Assembly (NCBI GenBank): GCA_023935145.1
Contig: CM043702.1
Coordinates: 104,669,588 to 104,733,587 of the forward strand
From: Bretschneidera sinensis
Taxonomy: Eukaryota; Streptophyta; Magnoliopsida; Brassicales; Akaniaceae
Direction of reading: 5' to 3'
Length of the DNA stretch: 64,000 nt
Shown here: piece by piece, positions 11,572 through 23,642 of the stretch
How positions within the stretch are numbered: the first letter of the stretch is position 1
Layout of the letters: each line of letters begins with the position of its first letter
The notes under the pieces: generated by a model
Database searches by the model: none
What the model saw: the letters and a program-made list of their open reading frames with translations, nothing else
What the model was told of the DNA's origin: nothing
Made by a program: the position numbers and the translations under genes

Positions 11572-12465
11572 ATGGCGGAAGCTAAATATACTTGTCTAGA
11601 TGCTATGGAGAGAAAGCTAGATATGCTCATAAACGCCATGACTACTCAAAACATCTCACCTAGTCCGCGAGCCAAACCACTCCAGGTATGTGCTATATGT
11701 TCTCGTTTTGATCACACTACTGACATTTGCCTTTTGTATTCATCTGCAGATCAAGAGCAAGCAAATTATGTGGGACCGAATAACTACAACATATTTGCAA
11801 ATACCTATAATCCTGGATGGAGGAACCACACCAACTTCTCATGGAGCAACAATCAAAATGCCTTGAAATTTCAAGGGCAACAAAGGAACTCCCAACAAGC
11901 AGCCCACTCAGTTCTCGAATCCAAGAAAAACGACCTAGAGAATCTTGTGATGCAGTTGGCAACTCAGCAACAACAATTGATGACCTCACAAGATCAGTTT
12001 ATGGCAGAGGAAAGACAATTTCGAATTGAGATAAGACGAACCACTGCATGGCATGAACAAGCCATTCAAAGATTGGAAGTACAAGTAGGGCAATTTTCTA
12101 AGGAGCTAAGTGAACAAAAGCAAGGTGTTGTTAAAAAAGTTTTTCATGACCATCATGTTGATCCATTAGAGGCCACCCTCACCCATTATTTCAAAGGATC
12201 AGATATTGAGCCAAAATTTGAGGATGTTACTGATGACATCATTGAAACTGTTCACCTCCTTGAGGCCACTCCAAAGCATCCAAGTAAGTATACCGATCCA
12301 TTTGAAATTCTTGTGCCTACTAATACTACTTTTTTCCCTTCTATTGTCCAGGCACCAAATTTGAAGTTGAAGCAACTACCAAAGCATTTGACTTATGCTT
12401 ATATGGGAGAGAATAAGACACTACATGTGCTAGTTGCTGCTAATCTTTGTTTTGGGGAAGAATAA
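11572..12465 (+). pseudogene. Gag C-terminus fused to pre-RT region (element C, 297 aa, open)
   Basis: The frame has a CCHC zinc knuckle (CAICSRFDHTTDIC, residues about 41-54), then TYNPGWRNHTNFSW, which is typical of Athila-like gag ends, then a Gln-rich coiled-coil-like stretch (residues about 115-190). The last 60 residues (LKLKQLPKHLTYAYMGENKT to the end) correspond to the segment before RT in D and E. The gag capsid domain, protease, RT, RNase H and integrase are missing. The frame is intact from an ATG in a GCACCAATGGCGG context, so a nucleocapsid-like protein could in principle be made. Whether it is expressed is unknown. Confidence 0.75.
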
Positions 12466-13146
12466 GGCTTGGTCCGGCTGAAGACGTTAAACTTAGCGCT
12501 CATGGGAGGCACCCCACAGCTTATCCTTTTCTTTTTATTGTTTTATGTATTTATTGTTATTTATTTATTTTTAGTACTTCTTGTTTTCCCATATTTCGTT
12601 AGTTTTTCTTTTATAGGGACAATGTGTGCATCCGTTCAAGTTTGGGGGTATGCTATGAGTCATGACGACCTAGCTAATTCTCCATCTCCTAGGTAAGATC
12701 TTTCCATGTTATTCACACATTGGGGACAATGTGTAATTTAAGTTTGGGGGTATGGGAGATGCATTCACACACTTTGTCCCAGTTTTTTTTATAGATAAAT
12801 GCATATTCATATTTAATGAAAAATTTTGGTTGTTTACAACAAATTTTATGATAATACTTCATTAGTAATCTTACAACCTAGAACATATAGTCTAGTAATA
12901 AGAATTTTAAAAGTTAGTTACCTACCTCAAGGCACTTAAGAATTCACGAGTTTGATCCAGATCTGACACGAGCACATTAGCACGCATTTGTGTGGGGTAT
13001 GACATGTAATTTTATATATATGTTTCCATGACTTAACCGTAATCAAATAACTTGTTAGATAAACACTTTGGCATAAACAAATAAAAAGAAAAATGTCCAT
13101 CATGCAAAAAGAAAAATAAATAAAATGCTCCTAATGATCATTAAAT

Positions 13147-13302
13147 AAAATTTCTGCTGAGTAACTAGACCTCTTGCCTCAGTAAGCATTGAGTGTTCAC
13201 CTCAAAAGGTGGGGATTTAGCATTTAATGATCATAAAAATTTCCATTGAGTAACTGGACCTCTTGCCTCAGTAAGCATTTAGTGTTCACGTCAAAAGTTG
13301 GG
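13147..13302 (+). repeat. Duplicated conserved block in the 3' region of element C
   Basis: Two copies (13147-13214 and 13237-13302) each contain CTGAGTAACT, GACCTCTTGCCTCAGTAAGC and GTGTTCAC. The same duplicated block occurs in element E (40322-40480, opposite strand), so the duplication predates the split of C and E. Confidence 0.8.
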
Positions 13303-13856
13303 ATTTTTTTCTTGGAAGCATTAAGACCTGTTAGTTTCGTAGCCTTTTTAACTCGAGTTAATAAGTCCTTAGAGATGTTTTCACACCTAATGCCATAGAA
13401 CCATCTGGTTTGGGAGTCATTGGCTAAACACTCGCTACAAGGGTCAATTAGAAAGCTTAATGGAACTCAACATGGCAAAGATCTCATGATGGAAGAAAAT
13501 GAAAAGAAGTAAAAACTATGTCTTTTTTGTTTCGTCTAACAAGGAATTCGATGAAGGTTTGGACACCGAAACACTATACATTAGAAATATTTAGAAGTTT
13601 CATCTTTTATGTGCTAATCCACCACATACATTAAGCCAACTTATGATGCCTTAAACTAGCCTGTGTAAGTAACATGAACTTTTAAAATCCTTATTCATTG
13701 CAAAAATGTGTTTTTATTATAAGCTTACTCATGAACTGTCATCATAGTTTTCTGTGCAACCCAAGTTTTTAAATAAAACATGAAAGCTGAATTTATCTTT
13801 GTTGTTTTTCATTTAGTTTTTAGTTTCGTATTGCTAAGGGACTAGCAATATGTAAG

Positions 13857-13866
13857 TTTGGGGGTG
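13857..13866 (+). other. Polypurine tract of element C
   Basis: AGTTTGGGGGTG directly precedes the right LTR. Confidence 0.7.
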
Positions 13867-15114
13867 TGATTTAAGCCCCTTAATTTACATTTGTTAAGCC
13901 TTTTGTTTACATATTTTATTCTATTTTACTTCCTTTTTGTGTTTTCTGTGTTTTTTATAGGCTTGTGAAGAAAAAGAAAACATTTTGAAGCTTTAAAGGA
14001 AGAAACACCGAAGATCTAGAAAGAGCTAGTGCAATCGAGCACAATATGGATGCGATCGGGCGCACAAGCAATCATGCGCACACATAGAAGGCTCAAGCGC
14101 AGAAGCATGCGATCGAGCGCACACGCATAAAGAGGCAGCAGAGCCAGTTTTGGAAAGATTTCTTCTGAACCTATTTTGGAAATTAGGGTTTTGAGGCACC
14201 TTTAGAACCCTATAAATAGCCCTGTAAAACACAGAAACAGGATCTCCCTTTTGAGGAGCTTATCTTCCTTTTAGTTTAGTTTTTGTTTAGGGAGATCAGA
14301 GAAGGAAATTGTGGAGGAGAATTGACGACTCTTCTCTCGGGTTTCTTCTTTCCTTTATTTTTATTATGTGTACTTAAACTTTTAGTAAGGGCTTAGTTGA
14401 AGCCCTAATTATGTTTAACCAATAATTCAATATTGGCGCCTTTGCAATACTTATGCTGTGATTCTTAATTTGATTAATACCTGTTTTTATTTACATTCCT
14501 CATATGTGTGTGTCTGATCAACTTATGCATGTGGTATGGATCAGTTAGCTGAATCAATTTGGATGACCGAGTCCTGGGTTCAATAATAGTAACAAAAGAT
14601 ATCCACACCAGATTCTTGGGTTAATCAACATGGAAAATCGAGAGTGGACCAAGCCCTAAGTCCCGTGTGGTTGTCAATTTTCACAGATCCTATGCTCTCT
14701 TAAGGAACAACTCAGTATACACCATGTTGAATCCTTTAAGGGAGAAAAGAGTTAGAGTATACACCATGCCTAACTCGTTGTTTAGGGAAATTAATTACCT
14801 AAGGAGTGGACCAAGCCCTTAGGTTGACAACCAGTAGGTATTCATAGCATGAATAGAGCATTGGCAGATTGTTTCGTTGGGGTAGCATGATTAGTGGTGG
14901 ATACCAAGTCCCTACATCTTTATTATTATTGTTTAAACTCAATATTTATTCTCATCTATTTTTACTTTGTGAAACTAATTCTAAATCGAGATTCACCAAT
15001 CCCTGTGGAAATGATCTCGCACTTGCACACTATGCTACTACTGACCTTGTGCACTTGCAAGTAAAAAAAGGATGGTTATTTGCATATTTATTTAGGTAGA
15101 TAATCGCTCCAACA
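13867..15114 (+). repeat. Right (3') LTR of element C
   Basis: It begins TGATTTAAGCCCC and ends GCTCCAACA. It lacks 19 bp just after the terminal TGAT compared with the left LTR and with element E, and has a shorter palindrome array. TATA box at 14211. Confidence 0.9.
14026..14130. promoter_or_regulatory. U3 palindrome array of the right LTR of C
   Basis: The motifs match 10139-10260 with point changes (GTGCAATCGAGC, TGCGATCGGGCGC, TGCGATCGAGCGCACACGC) and one internal deletion of about 25 bp. It lies upstream of the TATA box at 14211. Confidence 0.75.
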
Positions 15115-16491
15115 ATTGTCGCCTCACATCACCTCCACTAGAAACTACCTCAGCTGATCTAATTCTCAATGGACAATCCAAACTGAGACAAATATCCTGT
15201 TTGATTACACCTGTAACATATTTTTCTCTCTCTATTAGATATAACACTACCACCTCCCATTAGTGGAATACTCTAACCTCTATTGAATCCTCCAACTCCC
15301 ATAGGTTGTTTCCCAAGCCTAGGGGTCTCTCCAACAAAACTTTGAGCTATAGAGGCTACAGATCCAGCTTATCTCTACTGACTCTAAATAACGGGTCCTT
15401 GTGAAAAGGAACAACTTCTATGGGTAGGTGACCTCCATGAATCCCTAAACTAACACTTCTACTTCTCTTAGGTCTATTCCTTGTTAACCACTCTCTACAT
15501 CCTTTAGACTCAAAGATGTCTTTCTCTATCTGAAGTGACATATCCACCAAAGCAGCATAATTCAAATGCCTCAAATATGAGAATCTAGAACGTATCTCAA
15601 AGTGTAAGCCATCAAGAAATCTCTTACACATTCTCTCCTCAATATTTATCAGCTCAAACATAAATCTCAATAAGGCCACAAATCTACCATCATATTGTGT
15701 CACAATCATCATATTTTGCCTCAATTGGATAAAATTCCTCTCCTAATGAGATATAAAAATATCAAGAAAATACTTTGCAAAGAATACTTCCTTAAACCTA
15801 TTCTAGGTTAAGGATCAATCTACATCCATATTCAACCTAAGGAGAATATCATCCCACTAATTAGAGACTTCACCCTCTAATTGAAAAAAAAGCAAAAACA
15901 ACTCTCTATCTATCTGTCACTGGAAACACTCAAAATAAATTCTCAACATGTTTTATCCATAATTCAGCTTCAAAAGGGTTATCATATCCCTTAAAAGATG
16001 ATAATTTCAACTTAATGAATCTAGTAAAATAATCTCCTTGCATCTCATCATCAAAATCACCCTCTACTCTCTGAATCTCATGCCACTCAGGACTTCTCAC
16101 AAGATCTACTACAATATCAGATTCTGGTCTAACCTGCTCATCAAATCTACACTGTAGATTATCAGCTCTACCCTCTGCCTCATTCATTCTCTCAACAGCA
16201 TGAGCAAGGGCTTTTCTTAACTTATCTCTTTCAGCACCAAAATTCCTCACTGCACCACTAGTATTAGGTGCACTATAAACATGTTCCCTTTCAAGAACTA
16301 TAGACTCAACATCAATCTCAACCTATGCTCTTCTTAACATTAGGGCCTAGCGCGCCCTCTCTGTCCCACAACTCTAACTCTAGGTCTACCACGTCTGCTC
16401 GGCATCCTCAGACTCTACATTAAAATAATTTATTTTAGATTTCCACTTAACCAGTTTGTTTTATACAGTCTACAGAATCATAAACCTTATA
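15115..16491 (-). pseudogene. gag: Gag remnant of element A
   Basis: Two open pieces on the minus strand are recognisable: 15930-16250 (ending LSSFKGYDNPFEAELWIKHV) and 15356-15724 (MIVTQYDGRFVALLRFM and FLDGLHFEIRSRFSYL). They correspond to the Ty3/gypsy retrotransposon gag capsid domain. Stops and frame changes separate them. A Cys/His-containing tail runs toward 15115, where element C is inserted. Gag forms the particle shell in the family. Confidence 0.75.
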
Positions 16492-16503
16492 GCTCTAATA
16501 CCA
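16492..16503 (-). other. Primer-binding site of element A
   Basis: The minus strand reads TGGTATTAGAGC, one change from the initiator-Met tRNA-complementary TGGTATCAGAGC seen in element B. It lies 4 bp from the right LTR. Confidence 0.75.
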
Positions 16504-16507
16504 AAAT

Positions 16508-18955
16508 TGTAATGACCCATCCCAAGTGGGCTCATACAAGACGGTGTCGTCACTTTTTAAATCCAAGCACAACATATATGCAATAACTATTGCATTAATT
16601 ACTGAAAAATAATTATAATCATCTACCTCAACTCTTTTACAGAAGAGTTACAACTTTCTTTTTGTACAACTTTCACAAAATATACAAATACTTACAAAAA
16701 TGCATGTTCATGTTCATCTCTTTACAAATATTTACAACTGCCTATTTCATTTTATTTTCTTTCTTCTTTCATTTTATTTATTTATTTTTTTTTTTTGTCT
16801 GAGAATGCTAACCACGAGGACTTACCTAAAACTTACTATGAGTTTTAGGTAAAAAATCTATTGATCCTGCCTGCAACCTGAAATTTATTTAATATTGAAG
16901 AATGAGTTTCACAAGCTCAGTGAATTATAATTTAAAAGAAGTACTCGATTTGTATTCTTCTAGTCATAATTATATCACGATTCATGTACAGTTCAAATAA
17001 TTTATTCATCTATCAATTCTCATATCATCATTTCTAATATCATATAGATATCAATTCTAACTTTATCTCATATATTTCAACTAACTTACAATTATCATTT
17101 TTGATATTATTATCATCATCTTTTCAACACAATTACCTCATTACGAGGTTCACAACATAATAGAGTCATTTACTGATTATCATATTAAATCATATTCTTC
17201 ATTTATCATCTCAACTGTCTCATCATAAAATTCATATTCACATCATCAATACTTTCATAATCAATCTGATGCCTTAGCATCTTAGTAATTATATATAAAA
17301 ATAAACACAAATGCATCCACACCCTCATTTCATCATTTCATTTCTTTATTTCTTTCACATCACATCACATCCATACTATCAACGTATGAATAGTTCATCC
17401 ATTTTTGGGTATCCATATCAGTCTTTGGTATAGCTTTTGGGGACATCTCCCTATATGTCGACATGTTTCATCTAGATCAGTCATGGTTCTGGTCTTCCCC
17501 GGGACCACACACTCCATCTCTCTAGTGGCCCCAACATGCATATGAACAACCATATACAAGATAATATATCATCATACAATTTAAAAATGTTTTTTTTTCA
17601 TAAAATCTTTCTTTCTATCATATAAATCAAATAGTCTCTTCATATATAATATCAACTCAATTATCGTAATCTCAAGAGATTTAATTCTCTTCTCAAAATA
17701 TACTTTATCAATTTTTATCCCTTCAATGATACAATTTTATAAACTTCTCATATATATTCATTTTTAATCATATTATAATTCATACTTCTATGTAATCATT
17801 CAATTTACACATATCACATATATTTCATCAAATCAACATTCTCATATTATATTCAATAATGCTTTCTCATAATAATAGTTATTTCAAGTTCATATACTTT
17901 TGTTTCGCTTACTAACAATAAATCATACTCACCACGTAGCACTTAAAGCTAATTGTGGATCACCTCATTGCCTTTCCTGCTCCTCTCAGCAATTTCACCA
18001 AATTGTTGCTCACCACCACCTAACCATGAAATTCTTATCAATCTCACTATTCCATATTTCAATTTCTATACCCTATACCAGGTTAATTTCATGTACGCAT
18101 GCTCATCTTTCTCAAATTCAATGATTTCAATAAAATTCCTTTTATTTTTGGTCTAAATTCAATCCAAATCCCTTTTAAAGAAAAGTATAAGAACAAATTC
18201 TCAAAATTGAAATCTTATAATCAAATTCATGAATTTACCTTTCTAAAGCTTTTTCTTCAGATTTTCTTGAAATCATTTAATAAATCAAACAATTCTTAAG
18301 ACATGATTATGAAATCCTTCGATTTTGAAGTATTTGTATGCTTTATAGAGATAGAAAAAAAGTTTCAAGATGTAAGAAAATGAATACAAATGCCTGAAAA
18401 TCGTTTTATACAAAAAATTTGCTCTGACCGATCCACTGCCCTGTCGACCGGTTAGTCACTTAATAAAATTACAAATTTGTCACTGAACCGTCGATCGGCT
18501 ACCAGCCGACCGATTCATCTATCGATTGATCAACTAGTTGACAGGCCAACTGATCGGTTAGCTGATTGGCTCTCCTGCTAGTCGATCGGTCGATTGATTG
18601 GTTTAGTTAACCAGTCGACCACCCAACCTTCAATTATTGATCGGTTAGCAATCGATCGATTCAATCTCTACCCGTCGATCAGTCAACTGACTGATCACTC
18701 ACCAACCAATTGGTTGGTTGACCGGTTGGTTACCAGTCAACCCTATGGTCGTCCAATCCTTTTTTTTTAAATTTGTAGAATTCTTCCTTACTTTCTTTAA
18801 AAAAGAAATTATAATTTTTTTCTTCAAATTTATTCAACATCTTTCATAAAAAAATTGTTTCAAATTCAACTTTCAATTCGTATGAATGCATGTTAAATTT
18901 CAATATATAATTCAATTTACTCTTTTACCCTTACATCGAGGTTAAAAGTATTACA
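16508..18955 (-). repeat. Right (5') LTR of element A
   Basis: Plus-strand ends are TGTAATGACCCATCCC and AAAGTATTACA, 2448 bp. It aligns with 3771-6203. It contains a TATA box near 18403-18411 and a palindrome array at 18421-18745. Confidence 0.9.
18421..18745. promoter_or_regulatory. U3 palindrome array of the right LTR of A
   Basis: Motifs such as CCTGTCGACCGGTTAG, CCGTCGATCGGCTACC, GTCGATCGGTCGATTG and ACCAGTCGACC lie just upstream of the LTR TATA box. The array has drifted from the left copy at many CpG sites, but its layout is kept. Confidence 0.7.
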
Positions 18956-19469
18956 GAAGCACCATTTGCAAAAAGTACAAACACAAATGAAAGTTGCAGC
19001 CGATAAATATAGGAAGGATCAATCCTTTAAGGTTGGTGACTTGGTGTTGGTTAAGTTACAACCTTATAGATAGATATTTGTAGCTACTAGACAGTCTAAT
19101 AAATTAGGGAGAAGATTCTTTGGACCTTTCCTCATTATCAAATAGATTGGAAAGGTTGCTTACAAACTCTAGCTGCCACAAGATGCAAAAATCCATCATG
19201 TCTTTCATGCCTCCTTACTAAAGGGATATAAGGGACCAGAGGAAAGAATTTCTCCATGTGCTTTACTTGTATATATTAAAGAGGGTTATCCAATTTTCAA
19301 ACCCCTAGCTAAAGTAGGGGAGAGACAAGTCTATAAAAAAGGAATCTGGGTCCTTCAGTGGGAGGGCCTTCCTTTAGAAGAGACTACATGGTAAGTTTTT
19401 TTCAGATTTTCAGAAGAGCTTTCCATACTTCCACCTTGTGGACAAGGTGTCTTTCAATGGGTGAAGTAT
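18956..19469 (+). pseudogene. pol: Element 0, segment 2: integrase C-terminus and chromodomain-like tail
   Basis: Right after the TSD of A the frame continues the integrase cut at 3770: HHLQKVQTQMKVAADKYRK, then FKVGDLVLVKLQPYR. A downstream part (KGIWVLQWEGLPLEETTW, about 19340-19395) resembles a chromodomain. Stops interrupt it. A purine-rich GGGTGAAGTAT stretch at about 19459-19469 precedes the presumed 3' LTR start TGATGTAGC at 19470. Confidence 0.8.
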
Positions 19470-19683
19470 TGATGTAGCTGTAAACAAAGGAACGAGAAAG
19501 TATCTTAAAGACTTAAAAGATGAAGTAAAAAGAAGCAATGCAGCAAAAGTAGAGAGTGATGCAGAAACAACCTCTAACTAGGCCTAAAAGATCACTAAGG
19601 CTTCAAGGATTGCAGCCACAACAACTGGACATAATAGATAAGGTAAGGACTTAAAAGGATTACAAGAGAAATCAGTTAGTTAG
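19470..19683 (+). repeat. Element 0 3' LTR, left part (interrupted by element B)
   Basis: The LTR start is inferred from the adjacent purine-rich tract and TGATGTAGC. It is cut at 19683 by element B with a 5-bp duplication and continues at 48354. Confidence 0.65.
19679..19683 (+). repeat. TSD of element B, left copy (GTTAG)
   Basis: GTTAG at 19679-19683 matches GTTAG at 48354-48358 exactly. The target itself is a GTTAGTTAG repeat. Confidence 0.85.
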
Positions 19684-20609
19684 TGTAACGACCCATCCCG
19701 GGTTGGCCACCCCCGAAACGGTGTCATCACATTTTGAGAATCTCAGCACGACACATATATGCAACAACGAAGTATAAAAAAAAACTCCAAAAGAATTTTT
19801 TTCATCAATCTGATCGTTAAATATTCTATACAACGTAAAATGCATGAATATTTAAAAATAAATTTTCAATTTTATTATCTCATTAGTTTGAGGATGATGA
19901 CACGCACGTGGCTTACAAAAATGATTTCTTCTGAACTTCAACTCACCAAACTATTTGTCAAGCCTGCTACCTGAAAATCATTGTACAATGAGGAGTGAGC
20001 TTCACAAGCTCAGTGAATTAAATTTACTAAAAGTACTCATTTGTATAAACAGTCTTTTAATATTTAAATCAATTTATGTTTCCTACACTTAATACTAGCA
20101 CTCTACTATCACTCCACATATCATAATATCCATTCTCTATCAATCTCTTTCTCTTATTTAATTTACCTCAAGACCATCAATTATCTCATGATTTCCTCGT
20201 AAGGAGGTTCACATCCTAAAATCTACCATTTAGATTGTTCTTATCACTATAACAATAATATACCACACCTCAGCATTTCAATAATCTCATCACCATAACT
20301 GTCTCTCTGTGAGACTCATCCATCCATATTTATATTCACAATAATACACCACACCTCAGCATTTCAATAATCTTATCACATAACTATCTCTTTCAGTGAG
20401 ACTCAACCATCATTAATTATATTCACAATAATACACCACACCTCAGCATTTCACAAATTTTATCACCATAACTATCTCTTTCTGTGAGACTCAACCATCA
20501 TTAATTATATTTACAATTTATACATCGCACATCAGTATTTCAATAATGCAAGCAAGAATTAAAACAGATGCAATGTAATGAATGCATATGATGGGAATGT
20601 CTTCCCACT
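19684..20609 (-). repeat. Left (3') LTR of B, outer part
   Basis: Starts TGTAACGACCCATCCCGGG on the plus strand. It aligns with 36192-37115. Element D interrupts it and it resumes at 30547. Confidence 0.9.
20253..20550. repeat. Tandem repeat of about 88 bp (3.5 copies) in the left LTR of B
   Basis: Units begin CAATAATATACCACACCTCA and end with GTGAGACTCA plus an AT-rich tail. The same array is present in the right LTR at 36760-37060. Confidence 0.85.
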
Positions 20610-21486
20610 TGATTACGCCCAAAACATAACGCGGTTATTGTAGTATAGTTTTGTGGTGTCGATTCCACAGGGAAACAAGTTAATTACAAAAGAAGGTGCT
20701 AACCTTAACACAAATGATAAAAGATTAAATGAATCTGAGTTTTTGATTGTGCAAAAGGGTAATTGTGTAAATAGGTTTGAAATATAATTAAGAATGACAA
20801 GGTTCCAGGAATCCTCCCTAGGCTCATTGCTCTAATCCTAACTTGATTCAGTTTTTTTCTTTGTCTCAATTGCAAGTTTCACATCCCAAACAGGCAATCG
20901 GAAAATATTCAATTAAAGTGCAACTATAAATCCTAATATAATTGTTATGAATTATTCTCTACTTTCATGCACACATGACCCAACTTATAAATTATCAAAA
21001 GACGACGATATATCTAATGACAATACTGCAGCAATGGACAAATCTATAAAAGAGATCTACCGGACTCAATCACACCCAAACAGATACACATAAGAAAAGC
21101 ATGACTGAACTTATATGGAAAAGAAGCATGCAATCACCGGACTAATAAAAATCTACTAATTAAATTAAAGAATAAAACATAACAATATTTAATGAAAATA
21201 ATACCAAACTGCAACTGAATCAAATAAAAGAAATAAGAACAACTACACCTAGGGATTCATCCCTTCGCCTTGCTTGAAGACTAGCTGCTCATGGAGCTCA
21301 TGCTTCCTTGAGTTGCCTCCAGCCTCTCAACGATCATCTCCTCCTCGGTAGCGAAAGCTTCGGCAATTCCTCAGCTTGCCTTCAAAATTATACTTTTGGA
21401 TTCGTCCTAAAGGCCCTCTGGATTCACTCTTTGATGTATTCAGATGAGCTCCGATTGAATGATCCAAAAGATGAAGCAGGTGAGGT

Positions 21487-21494
21487 CTTATATA
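21487..21494 (-). promoter_or_regulatory. TATA box of the left LTR of D
   Basis: The minus strand reads CCTATATAAG, about 50 bp downstream of the palindrome array in the reading direction. It is conserved in the right LTR at 30091-30098. Confidence 0.7.
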
Positions 21495-21547
21495 GGCAAA
21501 CACCCGGAGTGTTGTGTGTTAACCATCCGATGTGGGATATTGTCCGG

Positions 21548-21740
21548 GTGCGCTCGATCGCAGCTCTAGTGCGCTCGATCGTACTAGCGCTCGATCGCAG
21601 GTTAGTGCACTCGATCGCATGCGCGCTAAAGCGAATCTTGGTTGATGTGGGACGTGCGCTCGATCGTCCTGCTGTTGCGCTCGATCGCACTGCTTGCAGA
21701 GTAGTCTAATCGATGTGGGATGTGCGATCGATCGCACTGC
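21548..21740. promoter_or_regulatory. U3 palindrome array of the left LTR of D (TGCGCTCGATCGCA)
   Basis: At least eight copies of G-C-G-C-T-C-G-A-T-C-G-C-type motifs, for example GTGCGCTCGATCGCAG, AGCGCTCGATCGCAGG and GTGCGATCGATCGCACTGC, lie within 200 bp. They are separated by short variable spacers containing GATGTGGGA. The right copy at 30150-30320 has fewer motifs. Confidence 0.85.
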
Positions 21741-21964
21741 AGGCAGTAGTCCATCTTGTATCTCCGGGAGTGTGGGCTCTTGGTGCTTTAAACAACGATT
21801 GCTTTTTCTTGAACTCAAAGTACCTGAAAATACACTGAAATAAGTCAGTGGTCCAATAATATCACTTTAGAGTTATTAATATGTAAAAGCGCAATAAAGA
21901 CCAAGATCAATCATAAAATGCTAACAATTAATCACTGTTGAGGTGCATTTTATGACTCTCATCA

Positions 21965-21974
21965 CAACCCCCAT
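21965..21974 (-). other. Polypurine tract of element D
   Basis: The minus strand reads AGATGGGGGTTG directly before the 3' LTR. Confidence 0.75.
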
Positions 21975-23642
21975 CTAGCTTATTGCTAGTCCCTAGCAAT
22001 TCAAGCGAAAATAAGAGATGAATTCTATGCTGGGAATCAAAGTAAATGAAAAGAAATATTTGTGTTAACCAAGAGTAATTCACAATTTGTCTCAAAAATT
22101 GCACATAACACACAGCATATAGAATCATTAAATTTTACTCAAATCCAAAAATAATTCAAACATCAACCATAAAATCGTTATTGACTCTTAATATCTATCT
22201 TACCACAATCCATTAATCCAAACACCCGGATGATTTTATGCATACGATTCGTGAATACAAGTATTGGCCTCTAAAACATGATAAATTTCGTGACATCAAT
22301 CACAAAAACAAGCTCCATATGCTTACATTTCAAACCACTCTCCACTATTGTAGAAAAATCACACTACATTGGATCAAAAGGTCTTTAATAAGCTTGTAAC
22401 GTTAGGCTAAGGTAAAGGCTAAAGAAGAATGGGAAAGATTCACAAGTAAAAGAACTGAATCTCTTAGCTTTAAACACAATCACTTTAAGCACTTGATAAC
22501 CTTTACTTCCACACCCAACTCTTTCAACCATTTTTCGAGCATTTCTTTCAACAAATCACCATTTTTTTTTCTTTTTTCTTTCTTTGCCATAATTCATTTT
22601 TTTTTATTTTGGCACATAACCATTCACCTTCTTTTTTCATCATCGTTTTTATTTTTTCCACAACCCCCAACTTATCTTTTTTAATGTACTTGGGTTGTGG
22701 TAGTGATATTTTTTCATATTTCCACCCTTACTCCTTTTAAGTGCTTCTCACAACATGTGTATAACTAAGTTCTTTAAAAGAAAGGTAAGGATAAAATATT
22801 TTTTTGGCTCATAAAGGTAAGTAAATGGTTTATCCAAAGAAATAAGGCTCAATTTTTTTTTACAAGAAAAAGGCTCAAATAGGTGACTAGTGATAAATAT
22901 AGCAATGGTAGGTTTGAAAGGCTCAAACGGTTCAAAAATGACCTATATCATATCCTAAGTAGTGTGCATTCTAGGAATTCGCCTCAATTGGTTATCAAGT
23001 AAGTTCTAGAGCTTGTCGAGACCGCAAAAATATTCACAAAATAATCACAGATAAAACTTTTCTAAATGTTTAAGACTAATCATACAATCTTACCACAAAC
23101 TAGAGTCTCAAACCAGATCAAGATTGATACTTAAATTAATTTCAAACCGAAGCAAGATTTAACTACTTCTGAATGTTGTATGCTATCTCAATTAAGTTTA
23201 TATCATTGATATGTAAATTGACTCTAAAGCTAACAAGAAGCATGCTAGACACACACAAAGATGACACCAAGCAGTTCAACGGTTCAAAAATGTTCAACAG
23301 TTATAAAAAAATGTGTTTCCTCCTCCTCCACCCCCAACTGAAAATAAGAATTGTCCTCAATGTAAAAGCAAAAATTAAGGAAACTCCTTGTTTAACCAAA
23401 GGTGAGTGGAGCAAAAAAAAAAAATCGTGCACGACCAATTGAACCGCATGCTCAACTTCTTATTGAAGATCCGATCTACAACATAGAACACACAAAAAGA
23501 AGGCAACTACGGTGTACCACGGGGTGTTAGCACACTAAAAATTAATCATTAAAATGGACTAAAAAAAGTAAAAAAAAAACAAAACAAAACTACAAAACAA
23601 AAGAAAGAAAAATAAAAGTAACTACGTACCTGTGTTGTGTGG
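21965..23642 (-). other. 3' non-coding region of element D
   Basis: About 1.7 kb between the end of pol and the 3' LTR. It is AT-rich with T-runs (22555-22680) and A-runs (23410-23600) and has no convincing frame. The duplicated block shared by C and E is not seen here, which sets D apart as a different family. Confidence 0.7.

Larger units (their letters stand above)
12466..13866 (+). other. 3' non-coding region of element C
   Basis: This begins with a stretch (about 12470-12525) that matches the sequence just after the integrase stop in element E (about 41094-41150, opposite strand). The deletion in C therefore removed everything from RT through integrase. The rest contains two AGTTTGGGGGTATG-like segments (about 12638 and 12740), a duplicated conserved block (13147-13302) and no open frame worth annotating. 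Confidence 0.75.
9961..15114 (+). mobile_element. Element C: Athila-like deletion derivative (non-autonomous), inserted in element A
   Basis: Two LTRs of about 1.27 kb flank only 2.6 kb of internal DNA. It has an Asp-tRNA-type PBS, a polypurine tract and imperfect 5-bp flanks (ACTGT at 9956-9960 and ATTGT at 15115-15119). The single long frame joins gag C-terminal sequence to pre-RT sequence, and pol is absent. The LTR start, 3' non-coding region and gag are clearly related to element E, so C is a large-deletion member of that lineage. Confidence 0.9.
3771..18955 (-). mobile_element. Element A: Tekay-like Ty3/gypsy chromovirus, minus strand, carrying nested element C
   Basis: It has two LTRs of about 2.4 kb, a polypurine tract next to the left LTR, and an initiator-Met-type PBS next to the right LTR, so it is read right to left. 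The order gag, protease, RT, RNase H, integrase, chromodomain-like tail follows on the minus strand, as in chromoviruses. Long LTRs and the integrase C-terminal pattern point to the Tekay/Del clade (inference). Element C interrupts it between gag and protease. All coding parts carry stops. Element 0 pol is continuous across the insertion. Confidence 0.9.
20610..21964 (-). repeat. Left (3') LTR of element D
   Basis: Plus-strand ends are TGATTACGCCC and GACTCTCATCA. It aligns end to end with 29214-30546. U3 array at 21548-21740, TATA box at about 21487-21494. Confidence 0.93.

Noticed and set aside
21308..21709. 133-codon frame and the overlapping frames 21424-21818
   Set aside because: They lie in U3 of the D LTR across the palindrome array. 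Arg/Ser-rich translations come from the repeated GCGCTCGATCGC motif.
22493..22684. Phe-rich small frame
   Set aside because: A product of T-runs in the 3' non-coding region of D.
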